A DNA stretch of 64,000 bases from Phycisphaerales bacterium (GCA_029260265.1 JAJDDO010000024.1:1092228-1156227), one strand, 5' to 3'. Positions 18,411-27,596 are shown, counted from the first letter of the stretch. A program made the numbers and translations. The notes: generated from the letters alone by a model not told the origin.

Positions 18411-18431
18411 GGGTGCCCAGATCGGGCACCC
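18411..18431 (-). terminator. Intrinsic terminator of the M28 peptidase gene
   Basis: An 8-base stem (GGGTGCCC / GGGCACCC) with a 5-base loop; the AAAAA at 18406-18410 becomes a T run on the minus strand just after the stem. It lies about 37 bases past the stop of the gene at 18468-20438. Confidence 0.82.
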
Positions 18432-18467
18432 TTGGGGTTCACACATGAAGAGCTCTCAGTCCTTGGT

Positions 18468-20438
18468 TTATTCGTCGTCGGCGGACCGTGGGAGCAAATC
18501 CGGCGCGTTGGCGAGGTTGTAGGCCAAGACGGCCGCGTTGGTCGCGGATTGAATCAGGTATTCTTCGATCGCTTCTTCGAAGGTGTCGTTCTGGGTGTGC
18601 CAGGTATGCTGGTAGTCGGCGCGACCGACTTCATCCCAGAAGAAACCGGGCATGCCGTGCTGATTGAACGGGGCGTGGTCGGATCCTTTGTGGGTGTTGA
18701 TTTTGTCACCGGTTGGGCGGATGTTGACATTCATGTACGCCTCGTCAATCTCGGAGTAGAACTGCCCGTTGATTGGTGCGGTTGCTGCTGCGAGGTAATC
18801 GACCATAAAATCGGCAGCGGGGATCCCGCCTTCATAGTTGGTGCCGCCGTCATCGACAAAGGTCGCCGAGATCCGGTCTTGCTGATCCTGGCTGAGAGAT
18901 TTCACATACCCCTTGGAACCCAAGAGCCCCTGTTCTTCGCCGCTCCAGAGCGCGAATCGGATGGTGCGTTTGGGCTTGATACCCGCAGCGGTCAGGATCC
19001 GTGCAGCCTCGATGGTGACTGCGGTGCCAGTTGCATTGTCGGTGGTGCCCAATGAGCCCGGGCCGTCCCATGAATCGATATGACCAGAGATGATGACGAC
19101 TTCGTCCGGCTTCTCGGTGCCTGTGATCTCAGCGATGACATTGTAAGTCGGGATCGGGCCCTCGGTGAGTTTGTGCGGGAGATCGAACTCGACGAGGATA
19201 TCAACACCCTCGTGCGCACGCGCTGAGATGTAATCGAAGTCGCTCTGGCGCACATTGATCTCGATGTCCTTGGGGTAATCGCTGGCTTTGCGGGACCGCC
19301 ACTTGTTCGCTGATGTTGTCCAGACGCGTTCATCCATCGAGCTCGAGATGAACCCGTTTGGATTCTCGCTGAGGACCGCGGCCATGACCGCTTCGGGTGA
19401 ATCGCCCTGGGGCGCATCCCCATCGTCGTTGGCACCCCTTGAGAAGGCAAGATTGAAGTTGTTGCCCGATGAAGAGTGCGAGATCCCTGTTGCGGAGTCG
19501 CCATCAAAGGTGAGCTCGATCTTCGATGACCCCATCGAGTGCTTCCATTGGAAATTGATGGTGTCCCCCTCGCGGGTGAAATCAGAGATCGGGCCTTCCG
19601 AGAAACCGGTGATCGTCATCGTGCCGGTGACCGGGGACGCCGATTCATCGAATGTCAGGGTTGCGGGGACGGGCGAGCCGTGGTAGTCGAAGGTGCCGTT
19701 CCATTCGTTGGAATCGGTTGGCGAGGTTGGCTCGGAAACAGCGGCGGCTTTGGTCTCTGTGATGTTCTCTCTGATTTCGTGGCGTTGGTCCATCCGGTTG
19801 CGCATCTGGTAACCGACCGAGCGGATGCCGCCTTTGCCGGTGTAGTTTGGATCGAGCAAGATCCAGCGATCTGCAAAGCGACCCTTGTGCGCTTCGTATT
19901 CTTCGAGTGAATCCGGGAGGCTGATGACTTGCCCGCCGAGCGGGCCATCAGTGCCTCGTGACCATGAGAGGGTTGAGAACTGCATCTGGCGGAGCTCTTT
20001 GCCCTCATCACCGGAACCATCGGGTGCGAGCAGCACCCGTCCGGTGGAATCGCCGCGATCGAACCTGGTCGCGATCACGCCCCATTGCTGGAGTTCGGAT
20101 TTGTCCAGCCCCAGTTCCTCAAAGTAATCGCGTGCCCAGTTCTGAGCATTCCAGAGGTTGGTCGACCCGGTGAGTCTTGGGCCGTGGTCTGTGGTGAGCA
20201 CCGCGAGGGTCTCCATGATGTGCGAGTTGTGCTTGCCCTCTTCGATGATCTGAGCGACCGCATCTTCTTCACCCATCTGGATATCGGGGACATCGACTTC
20301 TTGCCCATCAACCACGGCGAATGGTTCGAAGTCATCGGAGGCATTGAGCTCGATGCTGTAGGTGGTGCTCGCGCATCCGACGAGTGTGATGCAAGTGCCC
20401 GCGAGGGCGGCGATGGTCATGCGTGGGTAAAGGCTCAT
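18468..20438 (-). CDS. M28 family metallopeptidase, lipoprotein
   Basis: A 656-residue exported aminopeptidase-like protein. A lipoprotein signal ends in lipobox TLVGC (Cys22). The M28 catalytic region is in the second half: ISGHIDSWDGPGSLGTTDNATG carries zinc-binding His and Asp in two adjacent blocks, and LWSGEEQGLLGS the catalytic and zinc-binding Glu; GSDHAPFNQHGMP and TWHTQNDTF supply later ligands. Residues about 238-330 (NEWNGTFDYHG ... NFNLAFSRG) look like an inserted beta-barrel domain that splits the usual N-terminal part. AGGAGA precedes the ATG by about 5 bases, and a terminator follows. Confidence 0.9.
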   Translation of the reverse strand: MSLYPRMTIAALAGTCITLVGCASTTYSIELNASDDFEPFAVVDGQEVDVPDIQMGEEDAVAQIIEEGKHNSHIMETLAVLTTDHGPRLTGSTNLWNAQNWARDYFEELGLDKSELQQWGVIATRFDRGDSTGRVLLAPDGSGDEGKELRQMQFSTLSWSRGTDGPLGGQVISLPDSLEEYEAHKGRFADRWILLDPNYTGKGGIRSVGYQMRNRMDQRHEIRENITETKAAAVSEPTSPTDSNEWNGTFDYHGSPVPATLTFDESASPVTGTMTITGFSEGPISDFTREGDTINFQWKHSMGSSKIELTFDGDSATGISHSSSGNNFNLAFSRGANDDGDAPQGDSPEAVMAAVLSENPNGFISSSMDERVWTTSANKWRSRKASDYPKDIEINVRQSDFDYISARAHEGVDILVEFDLPHKLTEGPIPTYNVIAEITGTEKPDEVVIISGHIDSWDGPGSLGTTDNATGTAVTIEAARILTAAGIKPKRTIRFALWSGEEQGLLGSKGYVKSLSQDQQDRISATFVDDGGTNYEGGIPAADFMVDYLAAATAPINGQFYSEIDEAYMNVNIRPTGDKINTHKGSDHAPFNQHGMPGFFWDEVGRADYQHTWHTQNDTFEEAIEEYLIQSATNAAVLAYNLANAPDLLPRSADDE

Positions 20439-20566
20439 CCGATTCTCCTGAAAGTTTGATCAAGGGCTGAATGCCTTGGTGTTGGTGTACCAAGATGATG
20501 ATCCCGCGTTGCGGTTGATCGATCCAAGGATCACTCTAGGAGTCCACATCGCGGAGTTGCACCGGA

Positions 20567-21991
20567 TTATTCAAGAGGGAGCCCCTTCTTTTTCCAGAGC
20601 TTGAGCAGGGCTTTGAGTTCGATTGGTTCCCAGATTCGCCCGTTGGCTAGCTCGATGCGTAGAAGGTCATTCTTCTCATTATAGAGCGAAACCGTTGCAG
20701 GGGTGGTCTCTGTTGCTTTCGTCGTCACACGCCAGAGCCCCGGCGATTCTTCTGGTTGCTCGACTGAGTCCCAGCGGAGGGCGACCGTGTTGGTGCTTGA
20801 GTTGTAGGCGTAGGAGGCGTACTCGCCGGGCAGGTGCTTGGATGCCAGCAGGGCAGATTGAAGGTAGGTTTGGACCTGAGAGATGTATCCCTCGCCTTCG
20901 ATCAGCGGGCGGGTCACAGACGGGGGCTGATCATTCTGCTGAAGGTAAACGGTCATGCTGGTGTTGTGGCGGGCGCCGGTGATCGAGGAGTTGACCTTGC
21001 GTTGCTCGGCATCCGCATTGGCGGAGATCGCGGGGAGTTCTTCGATGAGGGACATGCGGATGGTCCAGGCTTCATCTGCCTGATCATCGGAAGCAAAGAA
21101 GATGGCGCGGGTATCTATTCGCAGGTTCTTTTCGAGCGCCATCGCATCGAGTTGGAAGAGGTACCCAATTGTGCGATCGTCCTCTGACCATTCAGACTTT
21201 GGTTTCTCGGACATCTCGCCTTTGTATCCGGCCCATGAGCGAACTCGGCGGTACCCATGCTCGGTGGCGTCCATCTCGTCGCCGGTTGAAGCGGGGGTGT
21301 AAAGCCGTTCCCAGTGATCTGTCTTGTTGCCGGTGAGGACAGCACGATAATCTTCTATCGTGAGCGTGTCCAGGAAGGCCAGGGTCGAGAGAATCGCGGC
21401 GGTTCGGCGTGTGTTTTCGATATCGGGGTTGCCCAGATCGATGGTGCCGACGGATGTTTCGTAGATTCTTTGTGCTGTCTCAAAGTCTTTGGCGTCGGTG
21501 CGGAGTTCAAAGACGAGAAAGTTGCGAGGCTTGTTCTGGAAGATGGTGTACCCGGTCATCTTGTCTTCGCCGCCCTTGGGATCGGGCTGGCGGATGTAGA
21601 ACCGTTCACCCGCCCAGAACTTGATTTTGAGCTGTGTCCGGGAGATCAACTCGCCGGTGGCACGGGTTCCGTACCCTCCGGTCAGCCGTTGAATGATGTT
21701 CTCGGCGACCATGCTGGAGGTGAGGTCGGGGTTGGTGGTTTTTTGCCCCTTTATCGTCATCAGCCCGGTATCGCCCTCGAAGGCGATGGCGGTGGTGGAT
21801 TCTGAGCCATAGGACACGGTTTCTGCAACAGCCCCTTCCGGGAGGTACAGCGTGAGCCCGAGTGACTGGAGCGTGGTGGTGGTCTTGGCAAGGTTGACCG
21901 GCGAGCGGGTATCGTCTGCCGGCTGGGCGACGAGTTGGGCGGTGCCCAAAGTAATCATGATGGCGGCAAGAAGAATGGGGTTGAGTCTCAT
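20567..21991 (-). CDS. Secreted protein of unknown function
   Basis: A 474-residue protein starting MRLNPILLAAIMITLGTAQLVAQ, a clear Sec signal peptide with cleavage after about residue 20. The rest is a soluble mixed alpha/beta sequence without cysteines or a motif I recognise; the end (IELKALLKLWKKKGLPLE) is basic. GGAG lies about 7 bases before this ATG. The frame is open for 72 more codons upstream, but those residues look non-coding. Transcribed away from the ribosomal cluster. Confidence 0.72.
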   Translation of the reverse strand: MRLNPILLAAIMITLGTAQLVAQPADDTRSPVNLAKTTTTLQSLGLTLYLPEGAVAETVSYGSESTTAIAFEGDTGLMTIKGQKTTNPDLTSSMVAENIIQRLTGGYGTRATGELISRTQLKIKFWAGERFYIRQPDPKGGEDKMTGYTIFQNKPRNFLVFELRTDAKDFETAQRIYETSVGTIDLGNPDIENTRRTAAILSTLAFLDTLTIEDYRAVLTGNKTDHWERLYTPASTGDEMDATEHGYRRVRSWAGYKGEMSEKPKSEWSEDDRTIGYLFQLDAMALEKNLRIDTRAIFFASDDQADEAWTIRMSLIEELPAISANADAEQRKVNSSITGARHNTSMTVYLQQNDQPPSVTRPLIEGEGYISQVQTYLQSALLASKHLPGEYASYAYNSSTNTVALRWDSVEQPEESPGLWRVTTKATETTPATVSLYNEKNDLLRIELANGRIWEPIELKALLKLWKKKGLPLE

Positions 21992-22313
21992 GGGGCTCTC
22001 CGGGGGGCGAGGGTCGTTGTCTGGTTCTCTTCGGCTGATTGGGCAGAGTTGATCGAAACTGGAAGGCAGATTTGACACGAGTTCATATTTGGGGTGAATT
22101 TCTTGTATCGGAGCGGCGTGATGATTGACTCGGCTTGGGCGAAGCCTACCCTTGGGGCCCTGCTGATTGTACGGAGTTGATCCTCGGTATGGCGGCGGGC
22201 AGACCAATCGCGGTTGCGGTTGATCTGAAACAGGTGAATGAGCGATGCGTCGGCCAAGCTGGCTTGCGATATGAACCGCCCGGATGGGCCATAGATGATC
22301 GAGGATACGCTAT
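21992..22313. promoter_or_regulatory. Divergent intergenic region upstream of the ribosomal cluster
   Basis: 322 bases between the unknown secreted protein and rpsJ. It must hold the main promoter of the S10 cluster. TTGACA occurs near 22073 with no good -10 at the right distance, and GGCTT-gggcg-AAGCC forms a small hairpin near 22136. No recognised leader motif is seen. Confidence 0.4.
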
Positions 22314-22625
22314 ATGAGTACTGGAAGCAGGATTCGAATTCGGATGGAAGCGTATGACCATATTGCGCTCGACTCATCGGCTCGTGAAATTGTCGATCAC
22401 GCCAAGCGAACAAATGCAAAGGTCAAGGGCCCGGTGCCATTGCCGACCCGCATCGAGCGATACACCGTTCTGCGTGGGCCGTTTGTCGATAAAAAATCTC
22501 GTGAGCAGTTTGAGATCCGCACCCATAAACGGATTATTGACATCCATGAGCCCAATGCACGCACGGTCGAAGCGCTCAACAGGCTCGTCGTTCCAGCGGG
22601 CGTCTTTGTAAAGATCAAAGCATAA
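22314..22625 (+). CDS. rpsJ: 30S ribosomal protein S10
   Basis: A 103-residue uS10 protein (first gene of the cluster). Conserved stretches [18 protein letters not shown] and [12 protein letters not shown] are visible; length is standard. GAGG sits 9 bases before the ATG. S12, S7 and EF-G, often upstream, are not here. A terminator-like hairpin follows directly. Confidence 0.97.
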   Translation: MSTGSRIRIRMEAYDHIALDSSAREIVDHAKRTNAKVKGPVPLPTRIERYTVLRGPFVDKKSREQFEIRTHKRIIDIHEPNARTVEALNRLVVPAGVFVKIKA

Positions 22626-22632
22626 TACAGTT

Positions 22633-22669
22633 CAGGATTGCTTGAGAGAGCAGTCCTGGTTTTCTTTTT
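22633..22669 (+). terminator. Terminator or attenuator between S10 and L3
   Basis: A 10-base stem (CAGGATTGCT / AGCAGTCCTG, one G-T pair), 6-base loop TGAGAG, then TTTTCTTTTT at 22660-22669. It starts 7 bases after the rpsJ stop codon. It has the form of a full intrinsic terminator inside a ribosomal operon, so partial readthrough or regulated attenuation is possible. Confidence 0.72.
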
Positions 22670-22778
22670 GTATGAACCGACTTGCCCTTGAAAAGAAGGG
22701 GTAAATCAAAAACTTCCTCTGTCAGCATCTGCTGGCACGAAGCCGAACCCGTCGGAATACGGGATGAAGGATTCGAAA

Positions 22779-23465
22779 ATGACACTTCCGAGCAAAGGCG
22801 CCCACATGCTGGGGCAGAAGATTGGGATGACCCGCGTTTATAACGACGAGGGTGTTTCATTCCCGGTGACCATCATCAAGCTTGATCCCAACACGGTGAC
22901 CCAAGTGCGGACCCCCGAGGTTGATGGATACTCTGGCGTTCAGATTGGTGCGGGCGATCTCAAACCTCGGAACTCGACGATGCCGATGATCGGGCACGAT
23001 GCCAAGGCTGGGGTTGCTCCAAGGCGGAAGCACTCCGAGTTCCGTCTTGAGGACGGGAAGCACAGCGACTATGAACTCGGACAGACCATTTCGGTTGATG
23101 TGTTCAATGATGTGAAGTTTGTCGATGTGATCTCGATCAGCAAGGGCAAGGGCTTTATGGGTCCCATGCGTCGGTATGGCTTTAAGGGCCAGTTGGCGTC
23201 TCATGGTGTTGAGCGGAAGCATCGTTCGCCGGGTTCAATCGGTGGACACGGCAACAATGCCGGTAAAGCCGGTCGGATCAAGAAGGGCAAGCGGATGGGC
23301 GGGCATACCGGGAACACACGGAATACCATGCGGTCCTTGGATGTTGTTCGGGTGCTTGAAGATGAAAATATTCTTTTGGTGAAAGGCCCGGTTGCTGGGC
23401 ACGCCACCTGTTGGGTCGAGGTTCGTCCTGCGACCAGATTGAATCGTTCGAAACAAGGAAAATAA
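22779..23465 (+). CDS. rplC: 50S ribosomal protein L3
   Basis: A 228-residue uL3 protein: GQKIGMTRVYNDEGVS at the start, SKGKGFMGPMRRYGFKG and HRSPGSIGGHGN in the 23S rRNA-binding loop. AAGGA lies 8 bases before ATG 22779, which is preferred over an in-frame ATG at 22764 that overlaps that site. About 258 bases separate it from L4. Confidence 0.96.
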   Translation: MTLPSKGAHMLGQKIGMTRVYNDEGVSFPVTIIKLDPNTVTQVRTPEVDGYSGVQIGAGDLKPRNSTMPMIGHDAKAGVAPRRKHSEFRLEDGKHSDYELGQTISVDVFNDVKFVDVISISKGKGFMGPMRRYGFKGQLASHGVERKHRSPGSIGGHGNNAGKAGRIKKGKRMGGHTGNTRNTMRSLDVVRVLEDENILLVKGPVAGHATCWVEVRPATRLNRSKQGK

Positions 23466-23723
23466 TCCTTGCTGAGTTGATATTGGGGGTGGGGGTGTCA
23501 ATACTCTCCACCCTGAGATCGGCAGGTCGTTGAATGACGAAACCACCGAATGGAATTTGGATATTGCCCCGAGAAATCGGGAGTCAATGCCGAGTCCAAG
23601 CCATGCGACGAACGGCCCATTAAGGGTTGGCCTGAGAAGGCGATATTCGGAGCTGGCAAGGGCGAGTGAACCGGGAGCTGGAGCTTCTGGGGATTCATGA
23701 GGCGTGCGGAAGGGTAAAGACCA
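23466..23723 (+). other. Long intergenic gap between L3 and L4
   Basis: 258 bases without a gene inside an otherwise compact operon. A G-run (GGGGGTGGGGGTG near 23488) is followed by many short self-complementary stretches, but I see no clear T-tract terminator, riboswitch or small gene. It may be a structured regulatory leader for L4 or a promoter region. Confidence 0.45.
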
Positions 23724-24401
23724 ATGGATGTCCCCGTCTACACAATGAGCGGTTCGCAGAGCGGCACCATGCCGATCGACGAGATTGCGCTCGGTGAAAT
23801 AGTCAATGCTGACCTGCTCAAGCAGGCATTCGTGATGTACCACGCGAATCGGCGTCAGGGTTCTGCAAGAACCAAGAACCGATCAATGGGCGCGTACACG
23901 CATAAGAAGCTCTACAAACAGAAGGGGTCCGGCAACGCTCGGCATGGTGACAAAAATGTCAACCTGTTCCGTGGTGGTGCGATGACCTTCAATAAGAAGC
24001 GTACTCGGGCAGACTATCACAAGTCGATGCCGATCAAGATGCGCCGCAAGGCGAATCGCAATGCTCTGCTCTCGAAGATCCTTTCTGACGAAATCCGGAT
24101 CATCGACGGGCTCAAGTTTGCTGCTCCAAAGACCAAGGACTTTGTTGCGTTCCTCGATGCCATCAAGGTTGATCGTTCGGCGTTGGTCGCTCTCTCGGGT
24201 GATGCGGAGAAGAGCAAGAATGCTCGTCTTTGTGCTCGGAATATTGAGGGCGTTCAGATGTGTCGTTCGGATCAGCTCAATGCGTTTGAGATGCTCAATA
24301 ACCGGTTCTTGGTGATCGACAAGTCTGAGCTTGAGGCTTGGCTGACCGGCCCGAGTTCGCAGACTGGCAAGATTGTCAAATCTGACGGGGGTGCCAAGTA
24401 A
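23724..24401 (+). CDS. rplD: 50S ribosomal protein L4
   Basis: A 225-residue uL4 protein with the conserved loop RTKNRSMGAYTHKKLYKQKG and GGAMTFNKKRTRADYHKSMP. The stop overlaps the L23 start by one base (TAATG). The C-terminus is slightly extended (SSQTGKIVKSDGGAK). Confidence 0.95.
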   Translation: MDVPVYTMSGSQSGTMPIDEIALGEIVNADLLKQAFVMYHANRRQGSARTKNRSMGAYTHKKLYKQKGSGNARHGDKNVNLFRGGAMTFNKKRTRADYHKSMPIKMRRKANRNALLSKILSDEIRIIDGLKFAAPKTKDFVAFLDAIKVDRSALVALSGDAEKSKNARLCARNIEGVQMCRSDQLNAFEMLNNRFLVIDKSELEAWLTGPSSQTGKIVKSDGGAK

Positions 24402-24682
24402 TGGTTCATGAACACTACATTCTTCGCAAGCCACTGCTCACTGAAAAGAGCACGGCGTTGATGGAAGATTTTAATGTCTATGCCTTCGAGGTTGACCGGC
24501 GTGCATCGAAAGATGACATCAAGGGTGCGGTCGAGAAGGCGTTTGGTGTCAAGGTGCTGAAGGTGACAACGCAGGTCCGCAAGGGCGGGGCGCGTCGTTT
24601 TAAGTACGGCAAGGTTGCGGAAAACAGCTGGAAGCGTGCAATGGTGCGTGTGGCTGAAGGGGACACCATCGAGCTCTTCTGA
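24401..24682 (+). CDS. rplW: 50S ribosomal protein L23
   Basis: A 93-residue uL23 protein near the peptide exit tunnel: YILRKPLLTEKSTALME at the start and the family's FEVDRRASKDDIKGAVEKAF. Coupled to L4 through TAATG. Confidence 0.96.
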   Translation: MVHEHYILRKPLLTEKSTALMEDFNVYAFEVDRRASKDDIKGAVEKAFGVKVLKVTTQVRKGGARRFKYGKVAENSWKRAMVRVAEGDTIELF

Positions 24683-24707
24683 GTTTGGGTGAGAAAGGAT
24701 TGCTGAT

Positions 24708-25565
24708 ATGGGCATTCGTGTCTACAAGCCAACCAGTGCAGGGCGTCGAAACGCGTCGGTGAACCTCCATGAGGCGATCACCAAGAAGACGCCGGAGAAG
24801 AGTCTGCTTAAGCCGCTGCCGAAAACCGGCGGGCGGAATCATCAAGGAAAGATCACTGTCCGCGGTCGTGGCGGCGGTGCCAAAAGAATGTACCGTCAGA
24901 TCGACTTCAAGCGTCGGAACATCGAAGGTGTCGTTGGCAAGGTTGTTGGGATCGAGTACGATCCAAACCGCTCGTGCCACATCGCACTGATCGAGTACGC
25001 CGACGGGATGAAGCGGTACATTCTTGCTCCCAACGGGCTGACCGATGGGGACACAGTTGTGACGAACTCGACGGAGTCTGTTGAGCCAGTTACTGGCAAC
25101 TGCATGGCTCTTCGGTTTATCCCAACGGGTATGAATGTGCACAATATCGAGTTGCTTCCTGGTTCTGGTGGCAAAATTTGCCGCTCGGCGGGTACTTCTG
25201 CTCGGTTGACGAATAAAGAAGGAAAGTACGCGACATTGGTGATGCCTTCGGGCGAAACCCGTCGTGTCCTGATTGATTGCCGTGCGACGGTTGGTGTTGT
25301 GGGAAACTCTGATCACCAGAACCGTCGTTTGGGCAAGGCGGGCCTGAGTCGTCACCTCGGTCGTCGTCCGAAGACCCGTGGTGTGGCGATGAGTCATCAT
25401 GCTCACCCGATGGGTGGTGGTGATGGTCGCAGTAAGGGTGGTCGTGCACCGGCAAGTAAATCTGGCACGCTGGCAAAGGGTGGCGGTACTCGCAACCGCA
25501 AGAAGCCATCGCAGGATTTGATCCTTCGTCGTCGCAAGAGCAAGCGTTACGGGCAGTTGAAATAA
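24708..25565 (+). CDS. rplB: 50S ribosomal protein L2
   Basis: A 285-residue uL2 protein of the peptidyl transferase centre. NHQGKITVRGRGGGAKR and, at the C-terminal end, GVAMSHHAHPMGGGDG with the conserved His region. A long antisense open frame here is a shadow of this basic protein. Confidence 0.97.
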   Translation: MGIRVYKPTSAGRRNASVNLHEAITKKTPEKSLLKPLPKTGGRNHQGKITVRGRGGGAKRMYRQIDFKRRNIEGVVGKVVGIEYDPNRSCHIALIEYADGMKRYILAPNGLTDGDTVVTNSTESVEPVTGNCMALRFIPTGMNVHNIELLPGSGGKICRSAGTSARLTNKEGKYATLVMPSGETRRVLIDCRATVGVVGNSDHQNRRLGKAGLSRHLGRRPKTRGVAMSHHAHPMGGGDGRSKGGRAPASKSGTLAKGGGTRNRKKPSQDLILRRRKSKRYGQLK

Positions 25566-25583
25566 TACTCTGGAGGTACCCCG

Positions 25584-25868
25584 ATGGGTCGCAGTTTGAA
25601 AAAAGGTCCGTATGTCGACGAGAAGCTCTACCTCAAGGTAGAGAAGCAGCGCGAAGCGGGCACCAATAATCCGATCAAGACCTGGGCGAGAGCATGCACG
25701 ATCGTGCCTGAGTTCGTCGGGTTCAAGTTCCTGATCCACAACGGGCGTTCATTCCCCGAGGTGTATGTGACGGAAGACATGGTTGGGCACAAGCTTGGGG
25801 AGTTCGCGTTGACGCGTACATTCCGTGGGCATACGAACAAGAAGGAAGGCCTGAAGTCCGGGCGCTAA
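25584..25868 (+). CDS. rpsS: 30S ribosomal protein S19
   Basis: A 94-residue uS19 protein, [15 protein letters not shown] at the start and [17 protein letters not shown] at the end. TGGAGG lies 6-7 bases before the ATG. Confidence 0.97.
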   Translation: MGRSLKKGPYVDEKLYLKVEKQREAGTNNPIKTWARACTIVPEFVGFKFLIHNGRSFPEVYVTEDMVGHKLGEFALTRTFRGHTNKKEGLKSGR

Positions 25869-25895
25869 CCCGGTCCAGTCAGGAAGGAATACACA

Positions 25896-26441
25896 GTGAA
25901 ACTTCGATCTGAAGAACTGAAAAAACGAGCCGCCGAAGCCGGTGTGAGCGCTGAACAGCTCGCTGACGCGATCAAGCGTGACGGGATGAAGAGTGACAAA
26001 GCGCTCTCCGCCGTGAACAACTGGATGGGTGGTCGTGATCACCCTCGTTGTCGTCGTGCTGATATCGAAGCGCTCGGTGCCGCTGTCGGTTGTCTGCCGA
26101 AGGACATCGCCAAGTTTACCTCAGCGGTGAATCACACTCGTGGTAGCCAGAAGAAGGCCAAGCTTGTCGCCGACCTGGTCCGCGGGAAGGATTGCCTTGA
26201 TGCGACCAACATGCTTGATTTCAATACCAAGCGTGCTGCGGTAAGCTTCAAGAAGGCCATTCATGCGGCGTGTGCTGATGCCGAGCAGCTAGGTGCGGAC
26301 GCGAGTTCGTTGTTCATCTCTGAGGTGAGCGTCGATCGTGGGATGCACATCAAGCGGTTCCGTCCGAAAGACCGCGGTCGGGCACACCCGATTCTTAAGA
26401 GAACATGCAATATCACCGTATCAGTGCAGGAGCGTAGCTAA
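25896..26441 (+). CDS. rplV: 50S ribosomal protein L22 with N-terminal HTH-like domain
   Basis: A 181-residue protein; uL22 is normally about 110. The L22 core begins near residue 73 (NHTRGSQKKAKLVADLVRGK) and ends with KRFRPKDRGRAHPILKRT. Residues 1-70 are extra and read like a lambda-repressor/XRE helix-turn-helix: VSAEQLADAIKRDGM, then KALSAVNNWMGGRDHP and IEALGAAVGCLPKDIAKF, matching the pattern 'LA..L....S...W..GR..P....I..LA..LGV...'. The start is GTG at 25896 with AAGGA nine bases upstream, so the extension is part of the gene. It ends in TAATG overlap with S3. Whether the extra domain binds DNA, rRNA or protein is unknown. Confidence 0.93.
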   Translation: MKLRSEELKKRAAEAGVSAEQLADAIKRDGMKSDKALSAVNNWMGGRDHPRCRRADIEALGAAVGCLPKDIAKFTSAVNHTRGSQKKAKLVADLVRGKDCLDATNMLDFNTKRAAVSFKKAIHAACADAEQLGADASSLFISEVSVDRGMHIKRFRPKDRGRAHPILKRTCNITVSVQERS

Positions 26442-27142
26442 TGGGTCAAAAAACACATCCATTCGGTTTCCGGCTTGGTATTACCGAAGCGCACATCTCG
26501 CGTTGGTATGCACCCAAGGCGCTTTATGGCGAGCTGCTCGTTGAAGACGAGAAGATCCGCCAGTATCTTGATAATCGGCTCAACCGTGTTCCACCGAACG
26601 CGATGGTTGCCGAGATTCAGATCGAGCGTACCCGCGAAGAGTTGAAGATCATCTTGCGTACCGCTCGTCCTGGTTTGGTCATCGGTCCCAAGGGCGCCGA
26701 GGTTGATCGGATGACCGAAGAGCTGCAGTACATGACAGGGCGTAAGGTTTCGATCACGATTATCGAGATCCGCGAGCCCGACATGGATGCCCAGCTGGTC
26801 GCAGAGAATGTTGCTGAAGCCCTCAAGAAGCGTGGCGGTTTCCGCCGTGTGGTCAAGATGAAGACAGAAGCCGTCATGGCAGCAGGGGCTCTTGGTGTTA
26901 AGATTCAGATTTCTGGCCGCCTCGGCGGTGCAGAGATGAGCCGGAAGTTGGATGCCCGTCTTGGTGCGTTGCCTTTGTCAACGCTTCAGGCGAACATTAA
27001 CTATGGTTTCGCCGAGAGTCACACGACTTACGGCATTATTGGTGTGAAGGTATGGATCTACAAGGGTCCATACTCGAGCGAGGTTGATGAGAACCAGTCG
27101 AACGCTGCCGGTGCCCAGGCCCGTGCGCGTGGTCGTCGCTAA
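26441..27142 (+). CDS. rpsC: 30S ribosomal protein S3
   Basis: A 233-residue uS3 protein: GQKTHPFGFRLGI at the start, KH domain VIGPKGAEVDRM, and GRLGGAEMSR in the C-terminal half. Overlaps the L22 stop by one base. Confidence 0.97.
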   Translation: MGQKTHPFGFRLGITEAHISRWYAPKALYGELLVEDEKIRQYLDNRLNRVPPNAMVAEIQIERTREELKIILRTARPGLVIGPKGAEVDRMTEELQYMTGRKVSITIIEIREPDMDAQLVAENVAEALKKRGGFRRVVKMKTEAVMAAGALGVKIQISGRLGGAEMSRKLDARLGALPLSTLQANINYGFAESHTTYGIIGVKVWIYKGPYSSEVDENQSNAAGAQARARGRR

Positions 27143-27160
27143 TAGGGAAGGTGAATAGAT

Positions 27161-27586
27161 ATGCCTCCATATAAGATTCCCAAGCGGGTGAAGCATCGCA
27201 AAGAGTTCCGTCGTGTGCGTGATCGCAAAGCGACCAAGGGGAACTATGTCGCGTTCGGAGAGTTTGGTCTGCAGGCGCTCGAGCCTGTCTGGCTGAAGAG
27301 TAACTGTATCGAAGCGGGTCGTGTTGCTTGTCAGCACTACCTCAAGCGAGAAGGCAAGCTCTTTATCCGTGTGTTCCCCGACAAGCCTATTTCCAAGAAG
27401 CCGCTCGAAACTCGGATGGGTAAGGGCAAGGCGGATGTGGATTACTGGGCAGCGAGGGTGAAGCCGGGCACGATCCTTTTCGAGCTTGCGGGCGTGAGTG
27501 AATCGAGAGCGCGTGGTGCTTTCTTCCGTGTTGCAATGAAGATGCCGGTCAAGTGCCGGATGGTCGGCCGTCGGGTCGAGGCTTAA
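27161..27586 (+). CDS. rplP: 50S ribosomal protein L16
   Basis: A 141-residue uL16 protein: [14 protein letters not shown] at the start, then [13 protein letters not shown] and [19 protein letters not shown]. Followed 10 bases later by L29. Confidence 0.97.
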   Translation: MPPYKIPKRVKHRKEFRRVRDRKATKGNYVAFGEFGLQALEPVWLKSNCIEAGRVACQHYLKREGKLFIRVFPDKPISKKPLETRMGKGKADVDYWAARVKPGTILFELAGVSESRARGAFFRVAMKMPVKCRMVGRRVEA

Positions 27587-27596
27587 GGAGCGTGTG

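Noticed and set aside
22140..22230. tRNA-like stretch before rpsJ
   Set aside because: No acceptor/T-arm pairing can be drawn; only the tRNA-Ser at 58587 folds properly.
24600..25739. Antisense open frame of 379 codons opposite L23, L2 and S19
   Set aside because: Rich in Thr, Arg and His from reversed basic codons; the opposite strand encodes well-conserved ribosomal proteins.
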